Positions 45,382 through 52,710 of a stretch of DNA of 64,000 bases are shown here, piece by piece. This DNA is from Nocardioides jiangxiensis (GTDB lineage Bacteria > Actinomycetota > Actinomycetes > Propionibacteriales > Nocardioidaceae). Each line of letters begins with the position of its first letter. The stretch's first letter is position 1. The stretch covers positions 248,001 to 312,000 of the forward strand of contig NZ_JAUQTA010000001.1 of assembly GCF_030580915.1 (NCBI RefSeq). Reading direction: 5' to 3'. The notes below the pieces were generated by a model, which was given only the letters and a program-made list of their open reading frames with translations, ran no database searches and had not been told where the DNA came from. A program made the position numbers and the translations under genes.

Positions 45382-45897
45382 TTATGCGTGGCTGCCCGCG
45401 TGGTCGTCCCAGACGGCGTCCGCGATGTGGCTCTGGTCCGGTCCGGACAACCCGAGGAGCGTGCTGGGCGACTCGGTGTTGCGATCGTCAGCTGCCTGCT
45501 GCATGACCCTCGCTGCGAGGCCGGTCTCGGTGTCGCTGGGGACCACCAACAGCCGTATCCGTTGCCCTGAAATCATCTTCACGATCATCACGTGAGTGTC
45601 GTCGCTCGGGAAGGAGCCCACCTTGACCGCGCCGCGGGCAGCCTGGATCCGGCGAAGGCTCGGGGCGCCGCTGACCGCGTCCCAGTCGGGTCGGGAGAAC
45701 AGCAGACGCTCGATCCGGCCGATCAAATCGGGGAAGTGATCCACGAGGTCCGCGGCTTCGACTTGAAGATCACGGGACTGGGGCCACCAGGCCCCGTCAA
45801 GCGGGCCGGATTGGAAGCTGGTGTCGAGGCGGAGTCGCAGCGCAACGCGCTCGCGCGGCGTCTGCGATGAGAGGGAAACTGTCGGTGACGTCGTCAT
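45382..45897 (-). CDS. DUF5994 family protein, copy 1
   Basis: The 171-residue protein has the DUF5994 core PLDGAWWPQSRDLQVEAADL near residue 33, RPDWDAVSGAPSLRRIQAA in the middle and SDDTHVMIVKMISGQRIRLL near 98. Its function is unknown, and such genes are common in mycobacteria and related actinobacteria, often in several copies. The ATG at 45897 is preceded by GGAAGG. The upstream sequence GGACGTCATG is identical at the start of copy 2 (47444), showing that the promoter-proximal part was duplicated too. There is no signal peptide. Confidence 0.75.
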   Translation of the reverse strand: MTTSPTVSLSSQTPRERVALRLRLDTSFQSGPLDGAWWPQSRDLQVEAADLVDHFPDLIGRIERLLFSRPDWDAVSGAPSLRRIQAARGAVKVGSFPSDDTHVMIVKMISGQRIRLLVVPSDTETGLAARVMQQAADDRNTESPSTLLGLSGPDQSHIADAVWDDHAGSHA

Positions 45898-46064
45898 GAC
45901 GTCCACCTTCCGATCTGCCCTCGCGGACTCGGCGAGTCCGGCCTGGCAGGTGATTAACTCCAACCTACCCTGCTCTCCTAACGCGCTCCCGGCTGCCGAG
46001 CCACCTAATCCGAATGGGGGTTACGCGAGAGCAGCGTCGTGCCGCTCGCTGGAGGATGAGCAGT

Positions 46065-46295
46065 TCACAGGACCGCGCCCCGTGGCGCTACTTCCAACGC
46101 TGAAGTCCCCCGCGCGTACAACACCAGTAGCCGATCGCCGTGCCTGCAGCGCAGGACGCCCGAGTCGCTCGACAGCGTGGCGACGACGTGGTCAATCACT
46201 TCGGCGTCGCTTGCCGCATCTGGGTGTTCATAGGTGACATCCATGCTGTCACCGCCGACGAGCCGGACACGTAGCGCGATGCCGCCCATGGTCAT
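46065..46295 (-). CDS. Hypothetical protein of 76 residues
   Basis: I do not recognise this protein. It reads ALRVRLVGGDSMDVTYEHPD near the start, then VIDHVVATLSSDSG and HGDRLLVLYARGTSALEVAP, a small mixed alpha-beta protein of the kind found next to DUF5994 genes. The start is ATG 46295, which overlaps the stop of the preceding gene by four bases. A longer in-frame reading exists but would lie inside that gene. It is the last gene of a small minus-strand group in the element. Confidence 0.55.
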   Translation of the reverse strand: MTMGGIALRVRLVGGDSMDVTYEHPDAASDAEVIDHVVATLSSDSGVLRCRHGDRLLVLYARGTSALEVAPRGAVL

Positions 46296-46612
46296 GGGCC
46301 TATGGCGGTGCAGACCTGCTGCTGCACCCGCCGGGCCGCGGCGCGGGCACCCGCCTCGCTGGTGAACCAGTCGCCCGAAACTGCGACTCGGATCCCCTCC
46401 GGGCGCCAGGCGGTCCACTGCCAACGACCACTGGTCTTGGCGTGGACCCGGTAGTCAGGGTCGTCGGCGTTCACCCGGAAGTCATGGGCCGCCTGATCGG
46501 CATAGGCGAGGCTGGGGTAGGTCCGCCCAGCCCAGGCGACGACCCGGTTGTCGTCGTCGAGCAGCCACCACGCGGGCTTGGTTGCCAGATTCGTTTCGAT
46601 GACGAACTTCAT
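46292..46612 (-). CDS. Hypothetical protein of 106 residues
   Basis: The protein starts MKFVIETNLATKPAWWLLDD and has WAGRTYPSLAYADQAAHDFR (near 27) and a second short unit RWQWTAWRPEGIRVAVSGDW with EAGARAAARRV near the end. The pattern of a small beta unit with WRL-like Trp and SxxxAxxAA helices recalls YegP/DUF1508 repeats, but the match is weak. It would then be a small cytosolic beta-alpha protein of unknown role. The ATG at 46612 has GAAGGT upstream. The stop overlaps the next gene by four bases, so the two are coupled. Confidence 0.6.
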   Translation of the reverse strand: MKFVIETNLATKPAWWLLDDDNRVVAWAGRTYPSLAYADQAAHDFRVNADDPDYRVHAKTSGRWQWTAWRPEGIRVAVSGDWFTSEAGARAAARRVQQQVCTAIGP

Positions 46613-46650
46613 AGTTGGACCTTCGGGTTCGCGTGCGATGGGCGTTGTCG

Positions 46651-46905
46651 TCAGGCGTATTGGCCTGATGCCCGGTCATCGACCGATCGAGCCGATCCGT
46701 CGAGCACAACGGCGGCGGCGACCAGCGCCCACGCCACCCACAGGGTGACTTCGGAATCAGAACCGGGATCGACCACGGTCAGTTGCCCTGTGGCGGGGGT
46801 ACCGATCTGGGCTATCTGGGTTCGGATGTGATCCTCTGTCCCAGGGGCGATCGCCCAGCGTTGGGTCCAACCATTCCCATAGAGCATCAGGTAGGCCACG
46901 GTCAC
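46651..46905 (-). CDS. Hypothetical protein of 84 residues
   Basis: Start GTG 46905 overlaps the stop of DUF5994 copy 2 (GTGA), giving MTVAYLMLYGNGWTQRWAIA, GTEDHIRTQIAQIG and WVAWALVAAAVVLDG. The product has no clear domain and no true membrane helix. The sequence VPGTEDHIRTQI-like resembles short proteins adjacent to DUF5994 genes in other actinobacteria, but I cannot name it. It is translationally coupled to DUF5994 copy 2 and lies 38 bp before the next gene. Confidence 0.5.
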   Translation of the reverse strand: MTVAYLMLYGNGWTQRWAIAPGTEDHIRTQIAQIGTPATGQLTVVDPGSDSEVTLWVAWALVAAAVVLDGSARSVDDRASGQYA

Positions 46906-47444
46906 GCCCCCATGCGCGAGGAGGGCGTACCCGGCTCTGGTCCCCACCATGAACCGCCATCGTCGCTCCAGTGTCCGCCGGGGTCGAGGTCCGGGTGGCC
47001 GGCCACCTCGTGGAGGACTTCGGTGGCCGTGTGGTCATTCCCCGTCTCGGCCGACGCCCGGAGCGCTTCGTCGCCTTGGGCAGGAGTGAACCCGGGCGGA
47101 ACAACCAGGACGTAGAGCGTGCGCCGGTCCGACGTCTTGAGCAGGACGAGGTGGGTATCGTCGCGAGGGAATGCCCCGACCTTCACGTAGCGACCCGTGA
47201 CCGGAACGATGCGCGGCGTGGAATCCCAGTCGGGCGGCGAAACCAATGCGCGGACAACCCGTCCGGACTGCGCCGGGAAGTGGTCGACCAGATCCGCCAG
47301 TTCCACGGCCAGCTCACGGGTCTGGGGCCACCAACCCCCGTCCAGATGGTCTTTACCCGGGTGCTCGGCCATGCGAAGCCGTAGCGGAAGACGGCTCGGC
47401 GTAGGAACCCATGAAACGAGAATAGGACCGTTCGACGTCGACAT
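46902..47444 (-). CDS. DUF5994 family protein, copy 2
   Basis: This 180-residue paralog of the gene at 45382-45897 has LDGGWWPQTRELAVELADLV near residue 32, SPPDWDSTPRIVPVTGRYVK and DDTHLVLLKTSDRRTLYVLV. The tail is acidic and Gly/Trp-rich (WSDDGGSWWGPEPG). ATG 47444 follows GAGAGGCGGACGTC. The two copies share only moderate identity, so the duplication is old or they arrived separately. Function unknown. Confidence 0.75.
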   Translation of the reverse strand: MSTSNGPILVSWVPTPSRLPLRLRMAEHPGKDHLDGGWWPQTRELAVELADLVDHFPAQSGRVVRALVSPPDWDSTPRIVPVTGRYVKVGAFPRDDTHLVLLKTSDRRTLYVLVVPPGFTPAQGDEALRASAETGNDHTATEVLHEVAGHPDLDPGGHWSDDGGSWWGPEPGTPSSRMGA

Positions 47445-47746
47445 GACGTCCGCCTCTCGACCGGCACAGCGGTGTCCGTATGGAGGCCTCATCTCCGGTC
47501 AGTCAACCCAAGCCTACGCCGGGTCACCAAGGCGAGTTTCGCCAACGGTGGGGTCTCCTATCAAGTGGCGACAACGAACGCGACTTCACGGGTCTCTCAG
47601 CCCATAGGGCTGTGGGAGTTCGGGCATGGCTCCGTCACATCCGCCATGCGCAGACGGGTAGATCGGCCACCGACCGACACCACGGCGACACGGCGGACTC
47701 CCCCGCGCACCTCTTCGATGAGAAGCCATCGACCGAGGAGCCACCG
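47445..47746. other. Intergenic region between divergent DUF5994 copy 2 and the element backbone genes
   Basis: About 300 bases with open but low-quality frames in all phases. I see no convincing gene, hairpin terminator or repeat. It must hold the divergent promoters of both sides. GAGGAG at 47735-47740 is the ribosome site for the gene at 47747. Confidence 0.5.
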
Positions 47747-48154
47747 ATGCCTACCTTCAACGACCCGGCCGCCGACGCCGACGAACTCCGGGAAGCAGTC
47801 CGCGGCCTTGCTCACGCGACGCGCACGATCGATGATCCGACCGCGATCTACGCGATTCTGGGTTCCATCAGCTCCGCTCTCGCATCGCTGAGCCAGTCAC
47901 TGCACCGGCTCGGCGAGTTCCACGACGGGCCGACTCGCAAGCAGGCGTGGATGAACGGCGATGCGAACGCCGGGCGCGCCGCGTCGTACAGGGAGTCCTG
48001 GGAGCTTCATCGCGCCGCCGAGATGATCCACCAGGTCGCCGAGTGCGTAGATCGGGCGCACGAGATCGAGGCGACGATCGCCTACGACATCGGCGACTAC
48101 CCGTCCTTCGCTCCGGTTCAGCGCTCGACGCACCAGCCAGGGATGTCGCTATGA
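47747..48154 (+). CDS. Element backbone protein of unknown function
   Basis: This 135-residue mostly helical protein (MPTFNDPAADADELREAVRG, LGSISSALASLSQSLHRLGE, ESWELHRAAEMIHQVAECVD) starts at ATG 47747 with GAGGAG upstream. Its stop overlaps the ATPase start (ATGA). Proteins of this pattern commonly precede the VirB4-like ATPase in actinobacterial integrative elements, so it is probably part of the transfer or maintenance module, but its role is not known. A longer frame upstream lacks a ribosome site. Confidence 0.65.
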   Translation: MPTFNDPAADADELREAVRGLAHATRTIDDPTAIYAILGSISSALASLSQSLHRLGEFHDGPTRKQAWMNGDANAGRAASYRESWELHRAAEMIHQVAECVDRAHEIEATIAYDIGDYPSFAPVQRSTHQPGMSL

Positions 48155-49470
48155 CGGGGTGGCAGGACGGGCGCCTCCACTCCGCCGTGCTCGTCTCACC
48201 AGGACGAGAACGGCGGCACGATCGCAGGCTCCGCAAGGCCGCGGCGCGAGAGTTGCTGTCCGCCGACCGCGAAGCCCGGCGCGCCGAAGCCAAGCGCAAG
48301 GCCGAGCAACTTTCAGCGGAGAAGCGGGCGACCGTGACGCTCCCCCGCGCCGGCGAACACGGTCCCGCCACACTGCGGACTCCCGGACGATTCCGCGTGC
48401 CACGCCACCAAGACACCTCGGCGACCCTGGCTGGCGCCTACCCCTTCCTCGCCGAAGGCGGCCTCGGCAGCGAAGGCGTGTTCGTCGGCCACCTCTACTC
48501 CGGGAGCTCCTTCGTCTACGACCCCTGGATCCTCTACGCGCGCGGGCTTATCACCGCACCGAACCTCGTGCTCGCCGGGATCGTGGGCTCCGGCAAGTCC
48601 TGTCTCGCCAAGAGCCTCTACACGAGGTCGATCCCCTTAGGTCGCCGCGTCTACGTCCCCGGCGATCCCAAGGGGGAGCACACCGCCGTCGCGGAAGCCG
48701 TCGGCGGTCGCGCCATCGCACTGGGACATGGCATGGCCAGCCGTCTGAACCCGCTCGACGAGGGCCACCGTCCGTCCGGGTACGACGACGCACAATGGGC
48801 CAGCCAGCTCGCATCCCGTCGCCGCGACCTCGTCGGCGCATTGGCAGAGACCGTGCTCGAGCGCCGTCTCACCCCACTCGAGCACACGGCTGTCGACATC
48901 GCCATCGACCGCACCGTGCGCGGTGTCGACGTCCCGGTTCTGCCGATGGTCGTCGACCGGCTGCTCACACCGGATCCGGCCGATGACCCCGACGGGCGAC
49001 TCACGGAAGACGGACGACTGGTCGGTCACGCACTCCGGCGCCTCGTCGCGGGCGACCTCGCCGGGCTCTTCGACGGCCCCTCGACGGTGGCGTTCGACCC
49101 GAGCCTCCCGATGATCTCCCTAGACCTGTCCCGCGTCACCGAGAACGCCACGCTCATCTCCGTCCTTATGACGTGCGCCTCGGCCTGGATGGAATCGGCG
49201 TTGCTTGACCCGAACGGTGGCCAGCGCTGGGTCGTGTACGACGAGGCCTGGCGCCTGATGTCGCACCCCGCACTGCTGCGCCGGATGGACGCCCACTGGC
49301 GCCTCGAGGTGGCCGAGTTTCTCGGCATCCCGGTCGCCACGCTCTACCAGTGGCGCCACAAGGGCTGTGGCCCAGACGCGTATCGGGTCGGGCGGCACCT
49401 CCGGTACGACCCGGCGGTCGTACGGGCTTGGCTCGAAAGTCATGGAGCGCACCAACATGGCGTGGGTTGA
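48151..49470 (+). CDS. Truncated VirB4-like transfer ATPase fused to an excisionase-type DNA-binding domain
   Basis: This protein has 439 residues. Residues 1-385 are the N-terminal and central part of an actinobacterial conjugal-transfer ATPase: basic helical start, RTPGRFRVPRHQDTSATLAG, Walker A LAGIVGSGKSCLAKSL (near 147), YVPGDPKGEHTAVAEAVGG, and Walker B RWVVYDEAWRLMSHP (near 358). After DAHWRL the reading switches at residue 386 to EVAEFLGIPVATLYQWRHKG and GRHLRYDPAVVRAWLESH, a MerR/Xis-type helix-turn-helix. The last ~100 residues of the ATPase and the first few of the excisionase are gone, which points to a deletion between two genes that kept the frame. Transfer is probably lost, and the fused domain may still regulate excision. 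Confidence 0.8.
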   Translation: MTGWQDGRLHSAVLVSPGRERRHDRRLRKAAARELLSADREARRAEAKRKAEQLSAEKRATVTLPRAGEHGPATLRTPGRFRVPRHQDTSATLAGAYPFLAEGGLGSEGVFVGHLYSGSSFVYDPWILYARGLITAPNLVLAGIVGSGKSCLAKSLYTRSIPLGRRVYVPGDPKGEHTAVAEAVGGRAIALGHGMASRLNPLDEGHRPSGYDDAQWASQLASRRRDLVGALAETVLERRLTPLEHTAVDIAIDRTVRGVDVPVLPMVVDRLLTPDPADDPDGRLTEDGRLVGHALRRLVAGDLAGLFDGPSTVAFDPSLPMISLDLSRVTENATLISVLMTCASAWMESALLDPNGGQRWVVYDEAWRLMSHPALLRRMDAHWRLEVAEFLGIPVATLYQWRHKGCGPDAYRVGRHLRYDPAVVRAWLESHGAHQHGVG

Positions 49471-50626
49471 GCGCCGGGTCCGAAAGGACAGCAAGGGAAA
49501 GCAACAGGTCACGTATCGAGTGCGGTGGCGCGAACCGGACGGACGTGCTCGGGCGAAGAGCTTCCCGCGGAAGGTGGATGCTGACCGCTACGCGGCGACA
49601 GTCTCAGCCGACATCGTGCGCGGCCACTACTTCGATCTCGATGCCGGCAAGGTCCCGTTCGAGGAGTACGCGCTCAAGTGGCTGGCGGCGCAGACGTTCG
49701 ACGAAGGCACCTACGAGGCGACAGAGCTGAGACTCCGCTTGCACGCCTACCCGTTCCTGGGACCCCTGCTCCTTAAGGAGATCCAGCCCTTCACAATCCA
49801 GACCTGGCTCAGGGGGCTGGACGGCCTGGCCCCCACCTATCGCCGCGTCCTGTACTCGAACGTCTCGACCGTCTTCACAGCCGCCGTCGACGACAAGCTG
49901 ATTCAGCAGAACCCGTGCACAGCGAAGTCGGTTCGCCGACCGAAGCTCGATCCCAAGAAGGTGGTGCCTTGGACACTCGATCGGGTGCTCGCGGTACAGG
50001 CCAAGCTCCCCGAACGGTTCGCCTTGGTCGTCGCTCTTGGCGCCGGCCTCGGACTCCGCCAAGGCGAGATCTTCGGGCTATCGATCGACGATCTCGACCT
50101 GGAGAAGAACGAGGTGAGCGTGCAACGCCAGATCAAGGTGCGGAACGGCAACAAGCTGATCTTCGGCCTTCCCAAGGGCCGGAAGACACGAACCGTCCCT
50201 CTTCCAGGCGTCGTGCTCGAGGCCATCAACGAGCACGTCTCGGCTCGCCCTCCGCGCGCCGTCACCCTGCCCTGGGACAAGCTGGACGGCCCGAAGCACA
50301 CGGCGAACCTCTTACTGACCACCCGCCAAGCGGGCGCGATCAACCGCAACAACTTCAACCCGTACATCTGGCGTCCGGCCTTGATCGCGGCCGGCGTCGA
50401 ACTCAGGCGCGAGAACGGATGCCACGCCCTTCGGCACTTCTACGCCAGCACGTTGCTCGACTCGGGCGAGTCCATCAAGGCGCTGAGCGAGTATCTTGGC
50501 CATGCGGACCCCGGCTTCACGCTCCGGACCTACACGCACCTGATGCCCACATCGGCAGAGCGCACCCGGAACGCGATCAACGAGACGCTGAGAGTACCCA
50601 GTGCGCCCCCAGAGGAGCCCGACTGA
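49457..50626 (+). CDS. int: Tyrosine recombinase (site-specific integrase)
   Basis: The 389-residue integrase has an N-terminal AP2-like arm-binding region (WVERRVRKDSKGKQQVTYRV), a core-binding domain (YALKWLAAQTFDEGTYEATE) and a catalytic domain with Arg in GAGLGLRQGEIFGL, Lys in LPKGRKTRTVPLP, HALRHFYAS and the nucleophile Tyr in LRTYTHLMP. It should insert the element at glnA. ATG 49457 is preferred because GGAG lies ten bases upstream; ATG 49442 is possible. It overlaps the end of the fused ATPase-excisionase gene, the usual xis-int arrangement. Confidence 0.92.
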   Translation: MAWVERRVRKDSKGKQQVTYRVRWREPDGRARAKSFPRKVDADRYAATVSADIVRGHYFDLDAGKVPFEEYALKWLAAQTFDEGTYEATELRLRLHAYPFLGPLLLKEIQPFTIQTWLRGLDGLAPTYRRVLYSNVSTVFTAAVDDKLIQQNPCTAKSVRRPKLDPKKVVPWTLDRVLAVQAKLPERFALVVALGAGLGLRQGEIFGLSIDDLDLEKNEVSVQRQIKVRNGNKLIFGLPKGRKTRTVPLPGVVLEAINEHVSARPPRAVTLPWDKLDGPKHTANLLLTTRQAGAINRNNFNPYIWRPALIAAGVELRRENGCHALRHFYASTLLDSGESIKALSEYLGHADPGFTLRTYTHLMPTSAERTRNAINETLRVPSAPPEEPD

Positions 50627-50642
50627 GCGTTTTCGCAGGTCA

Positions 50643-50676
50643 CAGGCGCGTCCCCAGTCAGTATGACGACATCTGA
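50643..50676 (+). repeat. Right attachment site: displaced copy of the glnA 3' end
   Basis: GTATGACGACATCTGA (50661-50676) matches 15 of 16 bases of the glnA tail. Before it, GCGTCCCCA (50648-50656) also matches glnA (41898-41906), with four bases between the blocks here against 18 in glnA. It lies 17-50 bases after the integrase stop. Confidence 0.7.
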
Positions 50677-51071
50677 GCAGTCATCGGGAACGCTGAAAGC
50701 GCCCCCGTCTCCACTGTGGAGGCGGGGGCGCTTTCGTGGCTGAGCGCCACGCGGCCTGAGACGGGGACGGCCGGTGGCGCTCTCGGGGGATGCCGCGACC
50801 GTGGAAGGCCCAACCGGGGAGAGGGGCGGCCGCCGCGAGGGAACTCTGGCACGCCTGGCGGCCCGTCGGGGCGGCTGCGACCCAGGTCTGACCGATCGTA
50901 CGCGCGAACGGCCCAGTCGTGCCGACGACACTGTCCGATCAGGCGACACCAACGCGACGCACGCCGCCCGCACGCCGCCCGCACGTCCCCTCGCGAGGCG
51001 CCGCAAGCCTCGCTCCGTAGGATCGACGCGCTTCAGCTCCGACCTGCTGGGCACCACCAGGAGGACGCCGC
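50677..51071. other. Intergenic region right of the element, with a strong terminator
   Basis: About 395 bases without a convincing gene. It resumes ordinary flanking sequence. The hairpin at 50695-50735 is described separately. The rest shows only G+C-rich open frames in all phases, and AGGAGG at 51060 is the ribosome site for the next gene. Confidence 0.5.
50695..50735 (+). terminator. Strong terminator, probably the original glnA terminator
   Basis: A 19-bp stem (50695-50713 with 50717-50735, one G-U pair) closes on CTG and the right arm ends GCTTTC. It begins 19 bases after the displaced glnA tail, as would be expected for the pre-insertion glnA terminator. Confidence 0.85.
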
Positions 51072-51761
51072 ATGCCGCACCAGAACGTCGACATCCCGCT
51101 CACCGTGATCGCGCGGCGGGAGGAGACGCCGGACCACCTGACCGTCCTCTTCGAACGGCCCCGCGGCTTCACCTTCGACGCCGGTGACTGGATGGACCTG
51201 GACCTCCCCGGGCAGGACCTTGCTGGTGGCAAGACGTACTCACTGTCGTCCTCCCCCGGCGAGCCCGACCTGGCGATCACGTTCAAGGTGGGGCAGAGCC
51301 CGTTCAAGCGCGCGCTCCAGGAGGCCCGGGCAGGCGACCGGTACCGCATGTCGGCGTACGGCAACGACTACGACTTCCAGCTGCGCCAGCACCGCTCCAG
51401 CGTGCTGATCGCAGCGGGCGTGGGGGTCGCGCCGTTCCGCAGCATGATCGCCGAGATGGCCGAGACCTCGAGCAACGAGGAAGCCCACCTGATCTACCTC
51501 AACCGCACCGGCGACTTCCTCTTCCGCGACGAGCTCGACGCGTGGAGCCGGCAGCTGCCAGGTGTCACCCTCGACTACGTCGTGACCGCCGGCGTGAAGA
51601 GCAAGGAACGCCGACGCCTCCTCGCCGACAGCGTCAGCGACGCCGTGCACTACTACTTCATCGCGGGTCCGCCGGCGATGATCGAGGCGACCGAGGCGGT
51701 CCTCATGGAGGCGGGCGCGGACCACGACGACATCCGCATCGACTCCTTCGACGGCTACTGA
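51072..51761 (+). CDS. Ferredoxin-NADP reductase-type FAD/NAD(P)-binding oxidoreductase
   Basis: This 229-residue protein has the FNR fold without a ferredoxin domain. The FAD motif is in GKTYSLSSSPGE near residue 57 (RxYS, with Lys for Arg), and the NAD(P)-binding GVGVAPFRSM near 119. HYYFIAGPPAMIEATEAVL near the end is the nicotinamide motif. It should move electrons between NAD(P)H and a one-electron carrier. An electron partner for the desaturase in the element is conceivable but is only a guess. ATG 51072 has AGGAGG. A small terminator follows its stop. Confidence 0.85.
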   Translation: MPHQNVDIPLTVIARREETPDHLTVLFERPRGFTFDAGDWMDLDLPGQDLAGGKTYSLSSSPGEPDLAITFKVGQSPFKRALQEARAGDRYRMSAYGNDYDFQLRQHRSSVLIAAGVGVAPFRSMIAEMAETSSNEEAHLIYLNRTGDFLFRDELDAWSRQLPGVTLDYVVTAGVKSKERRRLLADSVSDAVHYYFIAGPPAMIEATEAVLMEAGADHDDIRIDSFDGY

Positions 51762-51762
51762 G

Positions 51763-51785
51763 CCGGACCCCGAAAGCGGGTCCGG
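51763..51785 (+). terminator. Small hairpin terminator after the oxidoreductase gene
   Basis: CCGGACCC (51763-51770) pairs with GGGTCCGG (51778-51785) over a seven-base loop, followed by AAAATCTTC. The stem is short but starts immediately after the stop codon. Confidence 0.6.
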
Positions 51786-51883
51786 AAAATCTTCTTCGAG
51801 GAGGCGTAACCCCCGCCCACCGCGCGCGTTGTCCCTCTCAGACGACGCCGGACCTCATCCCTCCCTCCCGAGGCTCCGGCTCC

Positions 51884-51921
51884 AGCCCGCCAGCCGCCTC
51901 CCTCCCTTGGCTCGGCGGGCT
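51884..51921 (+). other. Hairpin in the leader region of the flavodoxin-family gene
   Basis: AGCCCGCC (51884-51891) pairs with GGCGGGCT (51914-51921), then TCGTCATTT. It could be a second terminator or an attenuator. It is 76 bp upstream of the next gene start. Confidence 0.4.
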
Positions 51922-51996
51922 TCGTCATTTCCGGCCTCTGGTCGTCAGCACGGCTGCGTGCCATGGTGGCAGCACCCGACGCAGGAGGACCGACCC

Positions 51997-52710
51997 GTGG
52001 CGACCCCCGACTTCACCGGCCTGCGGGCCATGTTCATCAACTGCACGCTGAAGAAGAGCCCCGAGGTCAGCAACACCCAGGGCCTGGTCGACGCCAGCGT
52101 CGAGATCATGCGCAAGCACGGTGTCGAGGTCGAGGTGATCCGGGCCGTCGACCACGACATCGCCACCGGGGTCTATCCCGACATGCGCGAGCACGGCTGG
52201 GAGACCGACGAGTGGCCGGAGATCTACCCACGACTCCTCGCCTCCGACATCCTCGTGCTCGCGGGGCCGATCTGGCTCGGTGACAACTCCAGCGTGATGA
52301 AGCGGGTCATCGAGCGGCTCTACGCCCTCAGCGGCATGCTCAACGACAAGGGTCAGTACCTCTACTACGGCCGGGTCGGCGGCTGCCTGATCACCGGCAA
52401 CGAGGACGGCATCAAGCACTGCGCGCAGAACGTCCTCTACTCGATGCAGCACATCGGCTACACGATCCCGCCGAACGCCGACGCCGGCTGGATCGGCGAG
52501 GCGGGACCGGGGCCGAGCTACCTCGACCCCGGCAGCGGTGGGCCGGAGAACGACTTCACCAACCGCAACACCACGTTCATGACGTGGAACCTCATGCACC
52601 TCGCTCAGCTGCTCAAGGACGCCGGCGGGGTCCCGTCGTACGGCAACTCCCGGAAGGAGTGGGACGCCGGCGCCCGCTTCGACTTCGAGAACCCGGAATA
52701 CCGGTCCTAG
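51997..52710 (+). CDS. Flavodoxin / NADPH-dependent FMN reductase family protein
   Basis: The 237-residue protein begins with an FMN-phosphate loop (MFINCTLKKSPEVSNTQGLV near residue 12). It continues with the flavodoxin fold (DILVLAGPIWLGDNSSVMKR near 83, and LYYGRVGGCLITGNEDGIKH near 126). Family members reduce FMN or quinones. The GTG at 51997 has AGGAGG at good spacing. Its stop is the palindrome CTAG, shared in the opposite direction with the stop of the next gene. Substrate unknown. Confidence 0.85.
   Translation: MATPDFTGLRAMFINCTLKKSPEVSNTQGLVDASVEIMRKHGVEVEVIRAVDHDIATGVYPDMREHGWETDEWPEIYPRLLASDILVLAGPIWLGDNSSVMKRVIERLYALSGMLNDKGQYLYYGRVGGCLITGNEDGIKHCAQNVLYSMQHIGYTIPPNADAGWIGEAGPGPSYLDPGSGGPENDFTNRNTTFMTWNLMHLAQLLKDAGGVPSYGNSRKEWDAGARFDFENPEYRS

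Larger units (their letters stand above)
41925..50676. mobile_element. Integrative element of about 8.7 kb inserted at the 3' end of glnA
   Basis: The element is bounded by a near-perfect direct repeat of the glnA tail (41925-41940 and 50661-50676, 15 of 16 bases). It ends with a tyrosine integrase, an excisionase-like domain and a truncated transfer ATPase, and it has decayed genes and cargo unrelated to the flanks. The chromosome resumes with a strong terminator at 50695-50735, which probably once served glnA. The insertion left glnA coding intact. Gaps are longer and the G+C looks lower than in the flanks. Because the ATPase is truncated and no relaxase is seen, it is probably immobile by itself. 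Confidence 0.75.

Noticed and set aside
47445..47746. An N-terminal extension of the element backbone protein from about 47480.
   Set aside because: Low-complexity, unlike a folded domain, and ATG 47747 has a much better ribosome site.
42035..50604. Direct repeat GTACCCAGTGC at 42035-42045 and 50594-50604, considered as the attachment core.
   Set aside because: The second copy lies inside the integrase coding region and the repeat is short. The glnA-tail repeat is longer, at the gene end and next to the proper terminator.
41941..50641. Repeat TTCGCAGGTC at 41941-41950 and 50632-50641 as the crossover core.
   Set aside because: It may be an arm-type site, but it is only ten bases and does not rebuild glnA at both ends; kept as secondary to the glnA-tail repeat.
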